Positions 9,935 to 21,867 are shown, counted from the stretch's first letter. The stretch is 64,000 bases of DNA from Oegoconia quadripuncta (GCA_949316235.1 OX438742.1:7720815-7784814); one strand, 5' to 3'. The notes: generated from the sequence alone by a model not told the origin. Translations and numbers: made by a program.

Positions 9935-10108
9935 ACTGTGTTAAAAGCTAATTATTTTCAAAACGGCTTAAACGATTTTCATCAAACATAACTAAGACCC
10001 TGTCCCATCGTTTAGTCTTTCACATCGGGAGATCGTCCGGACAACGACCGGACACACACACACAACGCCGTCAAACACATAACCCGTCGTTTTTCGTCGG
10101 GGGTTAAT
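9935..10108 (+). repeat. R2 dispersed repeat copy with 3' end
   Basis: It runs from 'gtgttaaaagctaattattt' through 'cttaaacgattttcatcaaa' and 'tcgtttagtctttcacat'. It then passes a short CA run and 'cgtcaaacacataacccg' to the end 'cgtcgggggttaata'. It is longer than the 4.7-kb fragment and defines the right end of the family. Confidence 0.7.
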
Positions 10109-10109
10109 A

Positions 10110-11129
10110 TCTAAGTGACTAGAAAGTACCGCTATAATAGCAAGGAATACGGCCCAGGAACGACGCTAGACGTTTGAATCATAATTAAAAAATTTTCCAC
10201 GCATATTGTTAGTAACCAAACTTCTTTGTATCTGGGCTTTATAAATAATGTCGCATTCAGTACAAAGTTCAGTTTTAATAGGTTTTAATAATAATCCTAT
10301 GATCTCTGAATACAGTATAAGTAGGTATGATGAACGTATCATAACATTATACTTACACGATACGGAGTCATGCTAATCAACCATTAAACCTTTATTGGAT
10401 GATGTTTGATAAGTGCTGACCTCTCACTCTGATGTCGTCATACAGTCGGCTGTAGGACTATACTCATACATGGAGCAACATGGTTTAAGCTTATACACGT
10501 AACGCCAAGTTAGTAATACATTTTCAGTGCTTTTTATGCCGATATGTGGGCTTGAAAAAAAAAAACAAAAAGGTCATAGTTTAGAAAGAGAATGCTGTTT
10601 CATTAATTTAAAACACAAATTATTGTAAAAAATGTTATGTTGAATAAAAGAAACCTTTCGATAGAATATGTTATTGTTCCGAACTAATATTAGATGTCGC
10701 TAAATTATCTATCACATTAAATTCTAAATTTAGAACCAAACAAAACTTTTATCACATTTCTAAATATTTTTAAGCAGTTTCAGCCGGTATTAAATCATTT
10801 ATCAATGAATGTTTAAATAAAACGATAACGAAACGAGTTTTTAATCTAATAACGTTTGCGAACTGGTTGTTTAGTACGAAATTGAGGAGCGATACACAGC
10901 GCCAAAATCTAAATTAAAAAAAACTTTCTTTTTTTTCTGACCTGGGAACTGGCAGTTTTAAAATAACACACATATTCGGCTACATCCGGGATTTAGCCGA
11001 TAGTTTACGAACTTCTTTAGGCACACAGGTCAAGAACCCAGTATTGTTGGACTGAGCGGGCACGCTATCAACACTATCATCGTCTCAAGAACTTCCAGAC
11101 ACGATCACATACATAGGTACACTAATATA
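10110..11129. other. Single-copy stretch, nothing recognised
   Basis: AT-rich and gene-poor. There is an A run at 10556-10568. No repeat family of the window was matched. Confidence 0.5.
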
Positions 11130-11158
11130 CAGGGTGAATTATTCGTGTAATTCCAATT

Positions 11159-11394
11159 TTTTTTAATTTTTTTTTTATACACACAGTGCCATCTCGTTCC
11201 ACAGTAAGCAATTGATATACTACATAAATACATTTTTTTTTGTAAATAAACACTTATTATAAATGAAAACATTCATAACTCGGGTACACATATCCGTATT
11301 CACCACACAAACATATGCCCCTAGCGGGATTCGAACCCGCAACCTTTTGGTATAGTGGTCAGAGTTTCTAACCACTACACCAAACGGGTCGTTG
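11159..11394 (-). mobile_element. SINE-A inserted inside TIR-2
   Basis: Plus-strand text carries 'cagtgccatctcgttccaca' (the 3' region) and 'agcgggattcgaacccgc' (box B reversed), ending 'caccaaacgggtcgttg'. The host element continues from 'gtaattccaatt' to 'aattaactggtgactcc'. AATT on both sides (11155-11158 and 11395-11398) is a plausible short target duplication. Confidence 0.85.
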
Positions 11395-11486
11395 AATTAA
11401 CTGGTGACTCCATACTTGCTGACGAACCACTTTCCCCAAGGATACATAGCCGAATTCGTTCAAAAAATTTTCCATTACCCATACAA

Positions 11487-11842
11487 TCACTCGCACAATC
11501 ACACTTAAGTATTGAAATTTATAAATACCTACCTATATGATACCTTCTCGTATCGTGTCTTTTTATAGTTTTTATAGTTTATCACTTGTAGTTGTTTTTG
11601 AGTTATTTTAGATATAGTTTTTTCTTTTTGTTTGCTTTTAGTGAATGTTTAAATTTATTCATAGAGTAATAATAATTAATTCCTTGGTGGCAGCAACTAC
11701 TCTACTTGGGGGGGGACTGAAAATCAGCAACTCTGCTGAGTCCCTACCTTTTCATCATAGTTTGACCTAATTTATAATCAATTAATTACTTGTTAAATTA
11801 ACTTTGTGGTGAATAAATGCCTTTTATTATCATTATTATTAT
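11487..11842 (+). mobile_element. LINE-4 3' UTR inserted inside TIR-2
   Basis: It is flanked by TACAA on both sides (11482-11486 and 11843-11847). Removing it restores the TIR-2 reading 'cccatacaaagtaaacc', which is seen in reversed form elsewhere in the element. The interior has 'ttggtggcagcaactactct', 'aatcagcaactctgctgagt' and an AATAAA signal before a (TTA)n tail, a 3' UTR type I know as common in Lepidoptera. Only non-coding sequence is left. Confidence 0.75.
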
Positions 11843-12118
11843 TACAAAGTAAACCATTCCGAAACCACCTTTAGTATGGAAGTCCAATAATTTTCGGTTA
11901 AATTCGGCTATTGTTCCTAGTGGCAAGTTGTTCATAATTAGGAGTGGAGTCAACAGCCAAAAATTATTGTACTAAAGGTGATTTCAGAACGGTTTACTTT
12001 GTATGCGTAATCGAAAGATTTTTGATCGAATTCGACTTTGGTTCCTTGGGGAAAGTGGTTCGTAATCAAGAGTGGAGTGACCAGTTAATGGCAATTTCAC
12101 GAATTCAAATTCACCCTG

Positions 12119-12305
12119 TATATATATACACAATCACTAGACGTAATTATATCACAACATGTCACTGAACTCGCGTAAATCGTGAAAGAAAGGATATAAT
12201 ACAGGAATTACGTGCTATAATAGCATTATTTCTTGCGAAAATCTACTGACCTCTAAGATAAAGGTACTTACTTTTCACACGGTACGGTACGTAAGGTACG
12301 GTTTC
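12119..12305. other. Single-copy stretch
   Basis: A short AT-rich spacer between TIR-2 and the CA microsatellite. It holds a run of 'ggtacggtacgtaaggtacg' near 12280. Confidence 0.4.
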
Positions 12306-12378
12306 ACACACACACACACAAGTTAGTGGAAGCTGCCTCTTGACAGGTTCGTAGGGCTAACTCACACACACACACACG

Positions 12379-12415
<37 letters not shown>

Positions 12416-12485
12416 ACACACACACAAGCACACACACACACACGCACACACACACACACACATACAAGCACAATCACATACAAGC
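12306..12485. repeat. Interrupted CA microsatellite
   Basis: (CA)n at 12306-12320, then a 40-bp unique interruption, then CA/CACG/CATA repeats at 12363-12477. A low-complexity frame of C and V residues is open on the minus strand and is not a gene. Confidence 0.95.
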
Positions 12486-12547
12486 ACAATCACCAACGCA
12501 TAGAGAACTAGTGCGTGCAAGTTTAACTAGAAAACTTAAAATGAGTA

Positions 12548-13174
12548 TTTTTCTTTTCTTTGTGTTTAAATTTTTGTTTTTTTTTTTTTATTTTTTGTTA
12601 GAGTTTTATTTTTCTAAGCTCCGCCAATTATGTCCGGGGAACGAGCGAGTCAACCCCAACACGAGTATTATATTTTACTCTCTGGGGATGCCTCAATACT
12701 GTTATATACTATTACAGGAGAAATAAAAGTATTTTTTTTTTTTTTTTTTTTTTTTAATTTTTTTTACTACCTAATTAAAGCTCAGCTCAGCTGGCCTACA
12801 TGATGTACTCACTTAAAGTATTAAGGCTTTGCTATTCTTTTCTATGTGTGTATATTGTAATGTCGCAGTGCTCACGGAGATAAATTATTATTATATATAG
12901 GTACTATTTAGTAGCATCGAAAAGTTTTGTTAAGACTTCACCTCGGATTATTTTCATTGTTGTATGGGTAGCGGTGCGGTTATTACTCTAGCTACGTAGT
13001 TAATGGAATACAACTATCAGACATTCAATACCAAATTACAGATGGTAGTATCTAACTAGAGAGGTGCTCACCAACAGAACCTCCCTTAACAACTTCAATC
13101 GAGATTTCGCAGAAAATCAAATTACATTCAACCGTAGACATCCAACGTATAATATCTAACTTCTATCCAACTAA
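12548..13174. other. T-rich and single-copy stretch
   Basis: T-rich sequence at 12548-12615 and a poly(T) run at 12731-12756, then ordinary AT-rich sequence. The homopolymers may be remnants of A tails of minus-strand retroelements, but no body was recognised. Confidence 0.45.
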
Positions 13175-13313
13175 TATAATAATTGTTCGTTGCTCAACTG
13201 ATGAACGGATTTAGAACAAATACTATTTATATGGATAACGTGAATAGTTCGGGTGGGATAAAAGTTACACGTTACGAATTCCCCGCGGGCGAAACCGCAG
13301 GTAAATACTAGTT
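13175..13313 (-). repeat. R4 dispersed repeat copy
   Basis: The reverse complement begins 'ctagtatttacctgcggttt', then 'cgcccgcggggaattcg' and 'aaatccgttcatcagttgag'. This matches the order at 61.18-61.39 kb: 'actagcttttcgtcgcggc', then 'aatccgttaatacgtttggc'. This 'actagc..cgcggcttcg' repeat type is widespread in insect genomes. I cannot assign its class from sequence alone. Confidence 0.6.
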
Positions 13314-13622
13314 CAAAATTAAATTAAATTGTTTGAGTCTTCATGCCGAGGTTGAGTGTATGTTATTGTTACTGTTTATACAGCGATAAGCAACAGTGTA
13401 ATTGTCATTTCAATTAACATACGTCATTTTTTCACACCCGGACTTAATGGCCGCATATCTATGTGTGGTACGTAAAAGTTATGGATCTTATTGAGAAATT
13501 GTTATCATATTCTCGAGTAGTAAATATACATTAAGAAACACTTTTACGGCCAGGTGATAATTACGTTATCTATACGTCCAAAAGTGCAGTCATATCTTTA
13601 GTTAGATTTTTCTAAACACCTT

Positions 13623-13881
13623 CTCTATATTTTTTTTTTGATGTATAAATCCATCTAGTTCCATATTAAGCAACTATATGCTTGTGTTGTGGATACCAGG
13701 TGGTTGATATACTACATAAATACATTTTTTTTGAAAATAAATACTTATATAAATGAAAACATCCATAACTCGGGTACACTTGTCCGTATTCATCATACAA
13801 ATATATGCCCCTAGCGGGATTCGAACCCGCGACCTTTTGGTATAGTGGTCAGGGTTTCTAACCACTACACCAAAAGGTCGT
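13623..13881 (-). mobile_element. SINE-A copy
   Basis: Complete head ('agcgggattcgaacccgcga' reversed box B; 'ccactacaccaaaaggtcgtc' at the start). The core and the tail region 'catctagttccatattaagc' are present. The last part of the tail is diverged. Confidence 0.85.
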
Positions 13882-14017
13882 CAATAATAGTGATAGTAAT
13901 AGTACAGTAGTAATAAATAATAATTTCTACATTAAAAATATTTTTAAAAACAAACTTTTAATTCTCCATCATGATTGTAGTACAAAGACAAGTAACATAA
14001 ACTCCATCAAAGGTTTC

Positions 14018-14312
14018 TAGTGGCAAGCTTCTGGCTCCATCTTCAGACCCTCAGTATGATGTGTAATGGAAAGTGCTCATAGCAACAAAACAAACTAGCC
14101 CAAATTCGACTATCTTGCCATTTGCTATTTATCCAGTACATACATCCCGGCTCCATCATCAGATCAGCTCGATGGTACCATAATATTACATTGTCACCGA
14201 ACTTACATAAATATGCCAAATTTCAGCTCATACAGATTTGAAAAATGGTTTGCAATTTTGAACCGGACAGCTTACTTACTTACATACGAACATTGCAAAC
14301 TAAATATAAAAA
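14018..14312 (+). repeat. Dispersed repeat of unknown class
   Basis: It contains 'ctggctccatcttcagaccc' and a second related 'ccggctccatcatcagatca', then 'gctcgatggtaccataatat', 'caccgaacttacataaatat' and 'aatttcagctcatacagatt'. I recognise this string order as a repeat frequent in moth genomes. No coding sequence or terminal repeats are seen. Confidence 0.5.
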
Positions 14313-14839
14313 AAAGCTTGTAATTAGAAGTAGGTACGTAAAATTTCGAGAAAACCTATAGATATTTATAGATAGATAGATATTTGTTTGAGCTTATAGG
14401 ACAGTAAGGATACGTTTCGGGATGTAATTGAACTAAAGTTAGGTACGTTTTACTTTAGAGTGAATTCCATCCCTTTTAAATAAACGACTGAAAAGAACCC
14501 CATACAGTTTTTGCTAAAATGTACATTTTTTTAATAAACATTTGCAGGGGTTCATAGTTCACAGTACTACTTAACTTTAATTTAATATTGTTTTATTACT
14601 TAATGCAGACACTATACCTGGAGCAAACTACGACTTAAGAAACAATTTCATATCATTGTATGTGTCCATCATGCATCTGTAATAAATTAGGAACTTAAGA
14701 TTATTATGATATGATTGCACAATGTGGCTCTACCACGGATCAAGCGGTGGACACGCTGAAATATGGCTTAACTTATCAAATTAATTGACGTGGCACAGAT
14801 GATTTCCCTTTCCGAATTGGACATACTGAATAACAGCCA

Positions 14840-15017
14840 AGGTAGGTTACTCCCTTCCTGCGTCAGTCTTTCCTGAATCCTACAACCATGGGATCTTCAA
14901 GAGCAGGGTGAGTAGGTATCTATTGAGATCGCGTGCTTCATATTCGGCCACATTGTTACTTTCCATCGGGTGAGATTGCGGTCAAACGCGTATCCAGTAT
15001 CCAAAAAAAAATGCTTA
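14840..15017 (+). mobile_element. LINE-1 3' end with coding remnant
   Basis: Reading 14879 onward gives SYNHGIFKSRVSRYLLRSRA, close to the SYNLGIFKSRVNR block at the C-terminus of jockey/CR1-like polyproteins of Lepidoptera. The short 3' UTR 'atcgggtgagattgcggtca' with 'aacgcgtatccagtatcc' and an A run follows. Only the last codons remain. Upstream sequence does not continue the frame recognisably. Confidence 0.75.
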
Positions 15018-17378
15018 AACATCGTATTAATAATCCAGTAGATTTAAAAGTGTCTTCCGTTAAAATAAGTGCTTGAAATTTGAAGTTCTTTACTATCTAT
15101 AAAAAAAAATATTATTATCATATGCCTAGTAGATAATGGTGGGTCTAAGAATTAAGAACTGGAATTATTCCTTAATTGTTTTGTCTTTAAGATACTTTGC
15201 CGTTTTAAAAGGTATTGTCCTTAGAAATGGACAACTTTGCGACGGGTGGTAGACACATAACCTGAGACCTGAGAGGTCGACGGTTGATGGAGGTGATGAG
15301 GTGTAATATAAGAAGTCGGGCGCCGTGTGATGTGTAGCAGGGTCGTGATTTTCACACCTATCAGTCCAGCAGACTTGTACAGGAGATGTCGGTAAATAAA
15401 CAACCCCGGAATAAGCCGAAGTTCTGTATTTTATTTAGAACTCACATTATGTTTGCACTTTTCGAATGGTTATACTTATATGGTCATAGCAGTTTGGAAA
15501 AACGACTCCCTCCTCTTTCAGAAAACTATTTAGAATTCCAAATTTTGAATCAAATTCGAAAAAACCAAAAGTACTGAAAAGAAGACAAAAACGAAGTCGA
15601 GGATTAACACCTCGTCACAATTGCAGCCTATATCTAGTTCATTGCTGAACACGATCTATTTTAGTCGGTCACCAAGAAACTTCCAGCCACCTTATTCAGG
15701 TTTCCTGTCCGTCTTGCCTGTTGAACTTGTATGCAAAGTCATGTCAGGCAGGATTGTAGCAAGTTCACGCTTGTGGACTCTGCCTAACCCTGCCGGAATA
15801 TCGGCGTAATTTTATGTATGGATGAATAGGTATGTATCTCAGGTTATTTAGGTTTATCTTGTCTCGTGCAATGTGGATTATGTAATAACATGAAATCGGA
15901 TACAATTTTAACTACGTATATAATATAATTTGTTTTGCTGATTTTGGCCAATAAAGTACATCTTTTGAGGTAAGGGGTCAGGGGCATAATACGATGAATC
16001 ACATGTAGACAGCTGATTTGATATGTTTATCCGTTATGTTGTACACATACCAAATTGGAACCAGATAATTGGTATAAGTGTCAGAAATATTTATTATTAT
16101 ATTACTTTAAATAGAATTGGTTACACGCTATATCCCTCTGTCTGCATTAACCGAACTTTACCTTCAAAGTTTACAAAAGTAACCTACTCAACAACACATA
16201 CCGACTCAATAGTTAAGACCCGTGTAAGACCCGACATATAACTAGAGTTGTCTGGTGTAATTGAATAATCTACAGCGATAACCCAGAAGGTATGATGCTC
16301 GTAATCCATCGCTTAACTCAACGCTATCGCGTCTGCGATCTCGCCGTACAAGTTCATTCATAAGCGATCACTATCGTATGAGAGAGTATTGTGTGAAGGT
16401 TCACATCGCACAGCGGCGATGGGGCGATGACCACACGCCGAATATAATGCAAATTCAACGCCGGTTTGGATGCCCGTTCGCACCTAACGGGCCGTGGAAA
16501 TTGAAATTTTGACAGATCATGTCTCTACTTACTCTCGAGCTGCCGCACTTGGCATAAGGTCAACTGTTTTTGCTAGCACCTAACATTTTACTTTTAAACA
16601 GGGAATATGAATGACGTGTTAGAAAGCAAAACCCAGGGCCTTATAAGTTAGATCATTGATTCGTCTTTTTCAAATCTGATCGAAAGGGTTAGAATGTTTA
16701 GCTTATATATTTAAATAAGCGGCCTTGGGCTGACATTCAGAGACGAATTCTGAGTATAAGTTCACATTCACAAGCGTCAAATCGTATGGAATATTGACAA
16801 TGGTGAGTTTGATTATTATGGTCGGTTTCGTCTCTGAATATCCGACTTGTTAGCCTTTGTAGAGTGGCAGAAATAGATAAGGATGGCAATTTGTCAATTT
16901 TTACTGGCACACATCAATGGCCGCACTGTTATAAGAGAGCCACTGAAACTATTTTATATTATCTGACGCATCTGTGAATTGTAATGTCGACGGTATTGAC
17001 CGTATCTTCGGGATATTATAGTTGTCTTGGGTGGTTGTGATGTGATGTACGAGGTGATCTGATTGTGATCTTATTCTCCTAATCCTACCACCTCAATCGC
17101 CTTAATAGCTGCGAAACAGCATCTAAGTGTGGCGTGCCGGAACCTCACGAGACCACGAGTCCAATATTTGTGTTTATAAACAGTGATGTGTTGTCACGCG
17201 CGGGGCAGACGGAGTTATCTCCTCATGTCCGGGTCAGCCGGGCCTTCGTACCGAACTTATCACCCGATTAAGGGGTATACGATATGCAGAAGACACACGA
17301 GAATTTGGCAGGTGTCGTTAACACGGCTAGTCTGGCAGAGTGACATGACGATTCGAGAGGCATTCGTTGTCAGGTTTC
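15018..17378. other. Single-copy stretch, no gene seen
   Basis: The longest frames are about 60-72 codons without motifs. GC-richer patches lie at 15240-15350, 16290-16500 (with a 7-bp stem 'gcccgtt'/'aacgggc' near 16470) and 17140-17400. These could be regulatory, but nothing specific supports that. Confidence 0.45.
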
Positions 17379-17750
17379 GATGACCGATTTGGCGTGGTGG
17401 ATAGTGGACCCTTTCAGCAAAATCAACGCTTGCGAATATTTGTGTGATTAATACGAACATTTTTTTCCGAATAATGGATGTTTTTTTTTAATTTTTTTTT
17501 TTTATTCAAAACTGGTTTCCCGTTTGGCTACAATCTCACCTGATGGAAAGTGACGATGTAGCCGAAGATGTATCACGCGCACCCAATAAATGCCTATTCA
17601 CTTTAGACTTGAAAATCCCAAGGTTGTAAGTGTCGGGAAAAACATATATAAATATATATAAATATTTATGTATGTTTATCCGTTATCTAGTATCCATAGT
17701 AGGTACAAGCTTAGTTTGGGACTAGATTATTTATTAAGTTAGCAAAATAT
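17379..17750 (+). mobile_element. SINE-B copy split by a LINE-1 tail
   Basis: Left half 17379-17478 starts 'gatgaccgatttggcgtgg' and reaches 'ccgaataatggatgttt'. Right half 17646-17750 resumes 'tataaatatttatgtatgtt' and goes on to 'tagtatccatag' and 'gggactagat'. The box B region is decayed. The interruption is a minus-strand LINE-1 end, so the SINE is the older of the two. Confidence 0.8.
17479..17645 (-). mobile_element. LINE-1 3' end nested in SINE-B
   Basis: Read on the minus strand from about 17632, the frame gives DTYNLGIFKSKVNRHLLGAR and continues through SATSSLSIR to a stop. This is an intact C-terminus of the LINE-1 polyprotein and the best-preserved copy in the window. The T run at 17480-17505 is its A tail. 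Confidence 0.85.
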
Positions 17751-20700
17751 TTATTTATTTATAGTTTTCATCTTATAGCGAATTCACTGATATTGTGTAC
17801 CTAATAGTGGTCAACTGGCAGTTAGTTGCCAAATCGTCACCTAGTCACAGCACTATCGCTGCCCTAATTTATAGATTTAAAAACTCGTACTTCAGCGATT
17901 TAATGGATATTTACCAGATATGACTTAATACTGGCATACTGACAGATCTATTTGATATTCTACCTGTAGTCTTGCAATCGTAGCAGCACTTTCGTGTTTA
18001 TAGATAGTTTGAAATCTATTTGCATACCTACTGATAAATCTAGCTGCATTTTATCAAATGAATTAGGCACGCACTTAACTGGCACATAGGCAGATGGAGT
18101 TGTATTATTATCCTATATGATTCATTATATTTACAGGTCTTTTGGCTTGACTAGTGGGATAAGTTAGTGATGGCAGGGACTCAGATCAGTCGAGTTAGGT
18201 CTGTTTTTTATAAGGCGTTCTACTTGTAGTCTAAAGCCACTTCGAAGTTGTCTTATAAATCTTATCATGGTGATACTGGTCCTTAACCGGCTGTGGTATT
18301 TTATCAGAAACACAGTTAGCAATCTCTAGATGTTCAGTAATATTGCACAATAAGTCATATTGACCTATTTATTGTCGGCCGTCTACTTGCGACGTGCTCT
18401 TGGTTATAATTTACCTGTCTTTTAATATAAGCATCATCTTCATGGTCATTATTAATAATCTACCGCTGTGTATAGGCCTCTTCGATCACGCCAACATTTC
18501 CAAATGTGCCTATACAAATTTTTAACAGACTGAATTTACTGGTCACCTGATGATATAATTGGCTAACGCATTTCTATTGACCTACGATCGCTTGCATTGT
18601 CGAGCTTTGAGAGCTCTGTTCACCTGCATCTTGAAAATCCACATATCCATAGCTGTAGCTCATTTCAAGTTTTACGAACAAGGTTATGTGGTATACAAGC
18701 TATAGTATTATTTAGAGAAAATGATTTTTTTCCACATATGTTCCACCTTAATTGTCCCACAGGCCGAAAGCCTGGGCGACCTAAGGATTGCAGAGACGGG
18801 GTAACCTCTGCATGATAGCTTATCAGGCGTAGTGCGCCGACTTACGGGCTCGCCGAAGATACGCGTGAGACCCCCGGAACTAAAGCGTTACAAGATGTGT
18901 CAAGTAAACTTTGTTAATAAGTAATTACTTCATACAAATGATCTAAACTAAATTTTTATACGATGAGTTTGTATGGAGTATACCTAATTATAAGTATCCT
19001 TCCGAGTCACCTTAGAATTTACAGCATTATTGGTTGGATCGATGGGTGGTCACATATTCTGTGAAAATCTGATAAGGAGAACGGTGAATTATACAAGGTT
19101 ATTTATTTTATACCTGAAACCTGAAATTAGTTTGGTCAGAAATCTCCGGCCTCGTGGTTCGACAACGTTGTCGGATATGTCGGATGACGAGGAATTTTAA
19201 TTCCTTGCTGTCGGACATGTCGGGTTATCAGGAATTTTATATTCCACTTAGTTCGACCACAGGACCAAGAGGATTTTTAAAATTCCACTTGCGACGACTA
19301 GGATTTTTAAAAAGTCGAACCGAGTGGAATTTCATTAAGCAAATATAAACAAGCGGAAACATAACAGTAACTGAATTCGGAACAATCTTTTATTCTGATT
19401 AAATTTTTTTAGGCATACTGATTACAAAATATATGATCTAATTGGGGAGTATCGGCTTTTTGGTGTACCAAATATTACCATGTAGATACCACATTTAGTG
19501 TCACACGCACCACGTTGCCATCAGCCCATCACCGAAGTCATCCCCGCTGGTATTTATCCCAATGACCCGCGATCTCAATACAATAATGCTGTATTATTTA
19601 TTCACCAACCGAGTTGTAAACAGCTTTAGAGTGCCAGTATAAACTAGTATATAACTACCTAATAGGTTATAGTTGATTACTGAAAATGTTTGTAACAGTT
19701 ACTTTGTAATATTACTGACGAATAAATTGCAACTCTTGCTGTATAGTTTAAAATGAATTTATATCCTATGAAGTAGGTAGTATATTTTGGGCTTGTAATA
19801 AAGCGATAAATATTTTACATTTTTGTAAATAATTTCTTGTTAAATATACTCAGTTCCGACATCTATCTCGCTAGATACGAGTAATGTAACTAATAGAGTT
19901 TGTTAATCACATCTCTAGTATGTCGTATTTATCTTGGAGCGCTCGTCGCTCGTGCGGTTGGCCGCTTCTACTGCAACCACGCGTTTATTATTCTATGATT
20001 GATATTTATTGAATTGAATCACCGCTGCTGATTTATTACCGCCTAGTACAATATTTGGAACTGCCATGGCCTTTGTTAATTGGCTCTATTACTCACGTCG
20101 ATTGTCTGGCAGGGTATTAGGGATTGTGAAAACAATGTGTATACTCGTTCCTTTCAGCGTTCCGATTTTATATTTAGAGTTTTAAGATTAACCTCAACCA
20201 TGCCGGAAGATAGTACGGAACCCAGAAAAAGCTAGCAAAATGGTTGCCAGGCAAACACTTGAATATTATCTTGCAGTAATCAAATCCGGAAACGCAAGAG
20301 GACCCTCAACTTCGCAGTCCACTTTTGAATTGATTTAGCTTCGTTGCGTTGTGCAAGGAGGCGGTACTTCTTTGTACGGCTTGCATTTTAGATGTTCTTT
20401 CTTGAAGCCTTTGTGAGCAATTCTACTTTCCTTTGCCTATATTTTTGTATTGGAATAAAACTGGGCACCAAGAACTAGTGAAGCGGTTTCCGTAATTGCT
20501 ATAGTAAATTTTTTGTGCATTTACCCAGGGCACACCGCTGTGTCGGTCGTGAGGTTCCGCAGATTAGAACTGGAGGTACGACAAAGTTAATTGATAAGGA
20601 CGAAAAAAAATTTGAACAGAGCTCTTTTCATGTGCTTCCCATAATTCCTTAGATTCGCTGAAACTTTTATAAAGCGGTTACTTTTAAAAATTAACGCTGC

Positions 20701-20835
20701 CTATACTTAACTTAATGTTATACGATAATACACACAAAGTTTAGCTAAATTTGGATTTGCCGTTCCCAAAAAAAAAATCAAAAATGTTTGTATGGAGAAA
20801 ACAGTCTTAATGAAATTCTTCATACAAAATGCCAA
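17751..20835. other. Long single-copy stretch, no gene recognised
   Basis: The stretch is gene-poor. Notable spots are a GC-elevated patch with splice-like borders at 18763-18800 (see findings) and short diverged repeats of 'gtcggatatgtcgga' type at 19165-19250. 'ctgtgtataggcctcttcga' near 18471 looks like a scrap of a LINE tail. Confidence 0.45.
19165..19330. repeat. Short diverged direct repeats
   Basis: 'gtcggatatgtcggatgacg' with 'aggaattttaattcc' is followed by 'gtcggacatgtcgggttatc' with 'aggaattttatattcc'. Two further 'aggatttttaaaa' blocks appear downstream, each about 40 bp apart. It looks like a small decayed tandem array. Confidence 0.55.
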
Positions 20836-20841
20836 TTTTCA

Positions 20842-21070
20842 CATACAGCGCCATCTAGTTCCACACTAGGCTTGTATATGGATACCAGATAAACTACACA
20901 AACAATTTTTTTTTGTAAATAAATACATATATAAATGAAAAACATCCATATCTCGGGAACACATGTTTGTATTCATCATACAAACATATTATGTCCCTAG
21001 CGGGATTCGAACCCTCTACCTTTTGGTATAGCAATCATAGTTTCTAAGCACTACACCAAACAAGTCGTCG
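20842..21070 (-). mobile_element. SINE-A with 8-bp target duplication
   Basis: The 3' region 'cagcgccatctagttccac' is at the left and the head at the right ('ttctaagcactacaccaaac'). AATTTTCA flanks both sides (20834-20841 and 21071-21078). Box B is decayed ('cgggattcgaaccctctacc'). Confidence 0.85.
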
Positions 21071-21159
21071 AATTTTCAATTAGTTAATAACGTGGAACTT
21101 AATTTACTACAACACTTTTTTAACGGTTTCCGTCTATATAAAAGCGGGCTCGGAAACTA

Positions 21160-21449
21160 CACTTGCGAGCAAAAGTATGAAATCACTTACTTGGAATTGA
21201 CTTCGCGCGATATTGAGTACTTTATAACAAGAATAATAAAAACTATTGCAACATATCTTTTTCCTTACTCCTTCATTTAATCCGGGATAGCTCCTTAAAT
21301 ACTTGTGTGATTTAAATGGTATCAATTTAAAGTTAACGGTTTAACCTTTAAAATGGTGTCATTTTTATTATTCTAAACTAGTTATTAAGTACTCAAGATC
21401 GCGCGGAGTCAATTCCAAGTAAGTGATCCCATACTTTTGCTCGCGAGTG
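21160..21449. mobile_element. TIR-3: Tc1-like MITE
   Basis: The left end 'cacttgcgagcaaaagtatg' and right end (reverse complement of 'catacttttgctcgcgagtg') form about 90-bp inverted repeats, 21160-21245 and 21361-21449. TA dinucleotides lie outside (21158-21159 and 21450-21451). Arms share 'acttacttggaattgact' and 'cgcgcgat'. It is 290 bp, with no transposase. The 'cgagcaaaagtatgg' terminal motif is of the type seen in Tc1-like elements. Confidence 0.82.
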
Positions 21450-21867
21450 TATAAGGCTCTCTGTCTTTGTTTTACAATTACCACCCCCGACTGTATTTAC
21501 AGTTAACATCACAAATTCGTGTATCGAAAACTGATTTTGTAACAGCAGAGGTAACGTAGCGCGAGCACAATTGAACCCAAATAGACTCGTCACTTGCACA
21601 AAGGGGATAAAGCGGCACAATAAAATTGTCATCATTCATTTGTCAAATCACAAAGTATACTATGACCCGGACAACAAAAAGGGAGTTGAAAAAATCTTTG
21701 TACGCTCCCGCACCATCTGCTCCCACAATGGTTTATAGGTCAAATGTTTTTGTAAACATTCTAGTGTCATTTTACCTAGTTGCGGTTTTGGATTACGTTT
21801 CCGTCTTTTTTTCGGAGCTTCCTCGAAGTTTGTTGCATGAATAGCGGTTATTGTGAGAGTACGGTGA

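Larger units (their letters stand above)
11130..12118. mobile_element. TIR-2: Tc1/mariner-type MITE split by a SINE and a LINE
   Basis: The ends are cagggtgaattattcgtgta and its approximate complement (12093-12118, 'gaattcaaattcaccctg'), with TA outside both (11128-11129 and 12119-12120). The element text is continuous when 11159-11394 and 11487-11842 are left out. The left part 'ccactttccccaaggata' mirrors 'ttccttggggaaagtggt' on the right, so the whole element folds back on itself. Without the insertions it would be close to 390 bp. A second copy lies at 56.04-56.26 kb. Confidence 0.8.

Noticed and set aside
12304..12489. Frame of C and V residues, minus strand
   Set aside because: It is the CA microsatellite read as protein. 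The same applies to the two GT-repeat frames at 34509-34761.
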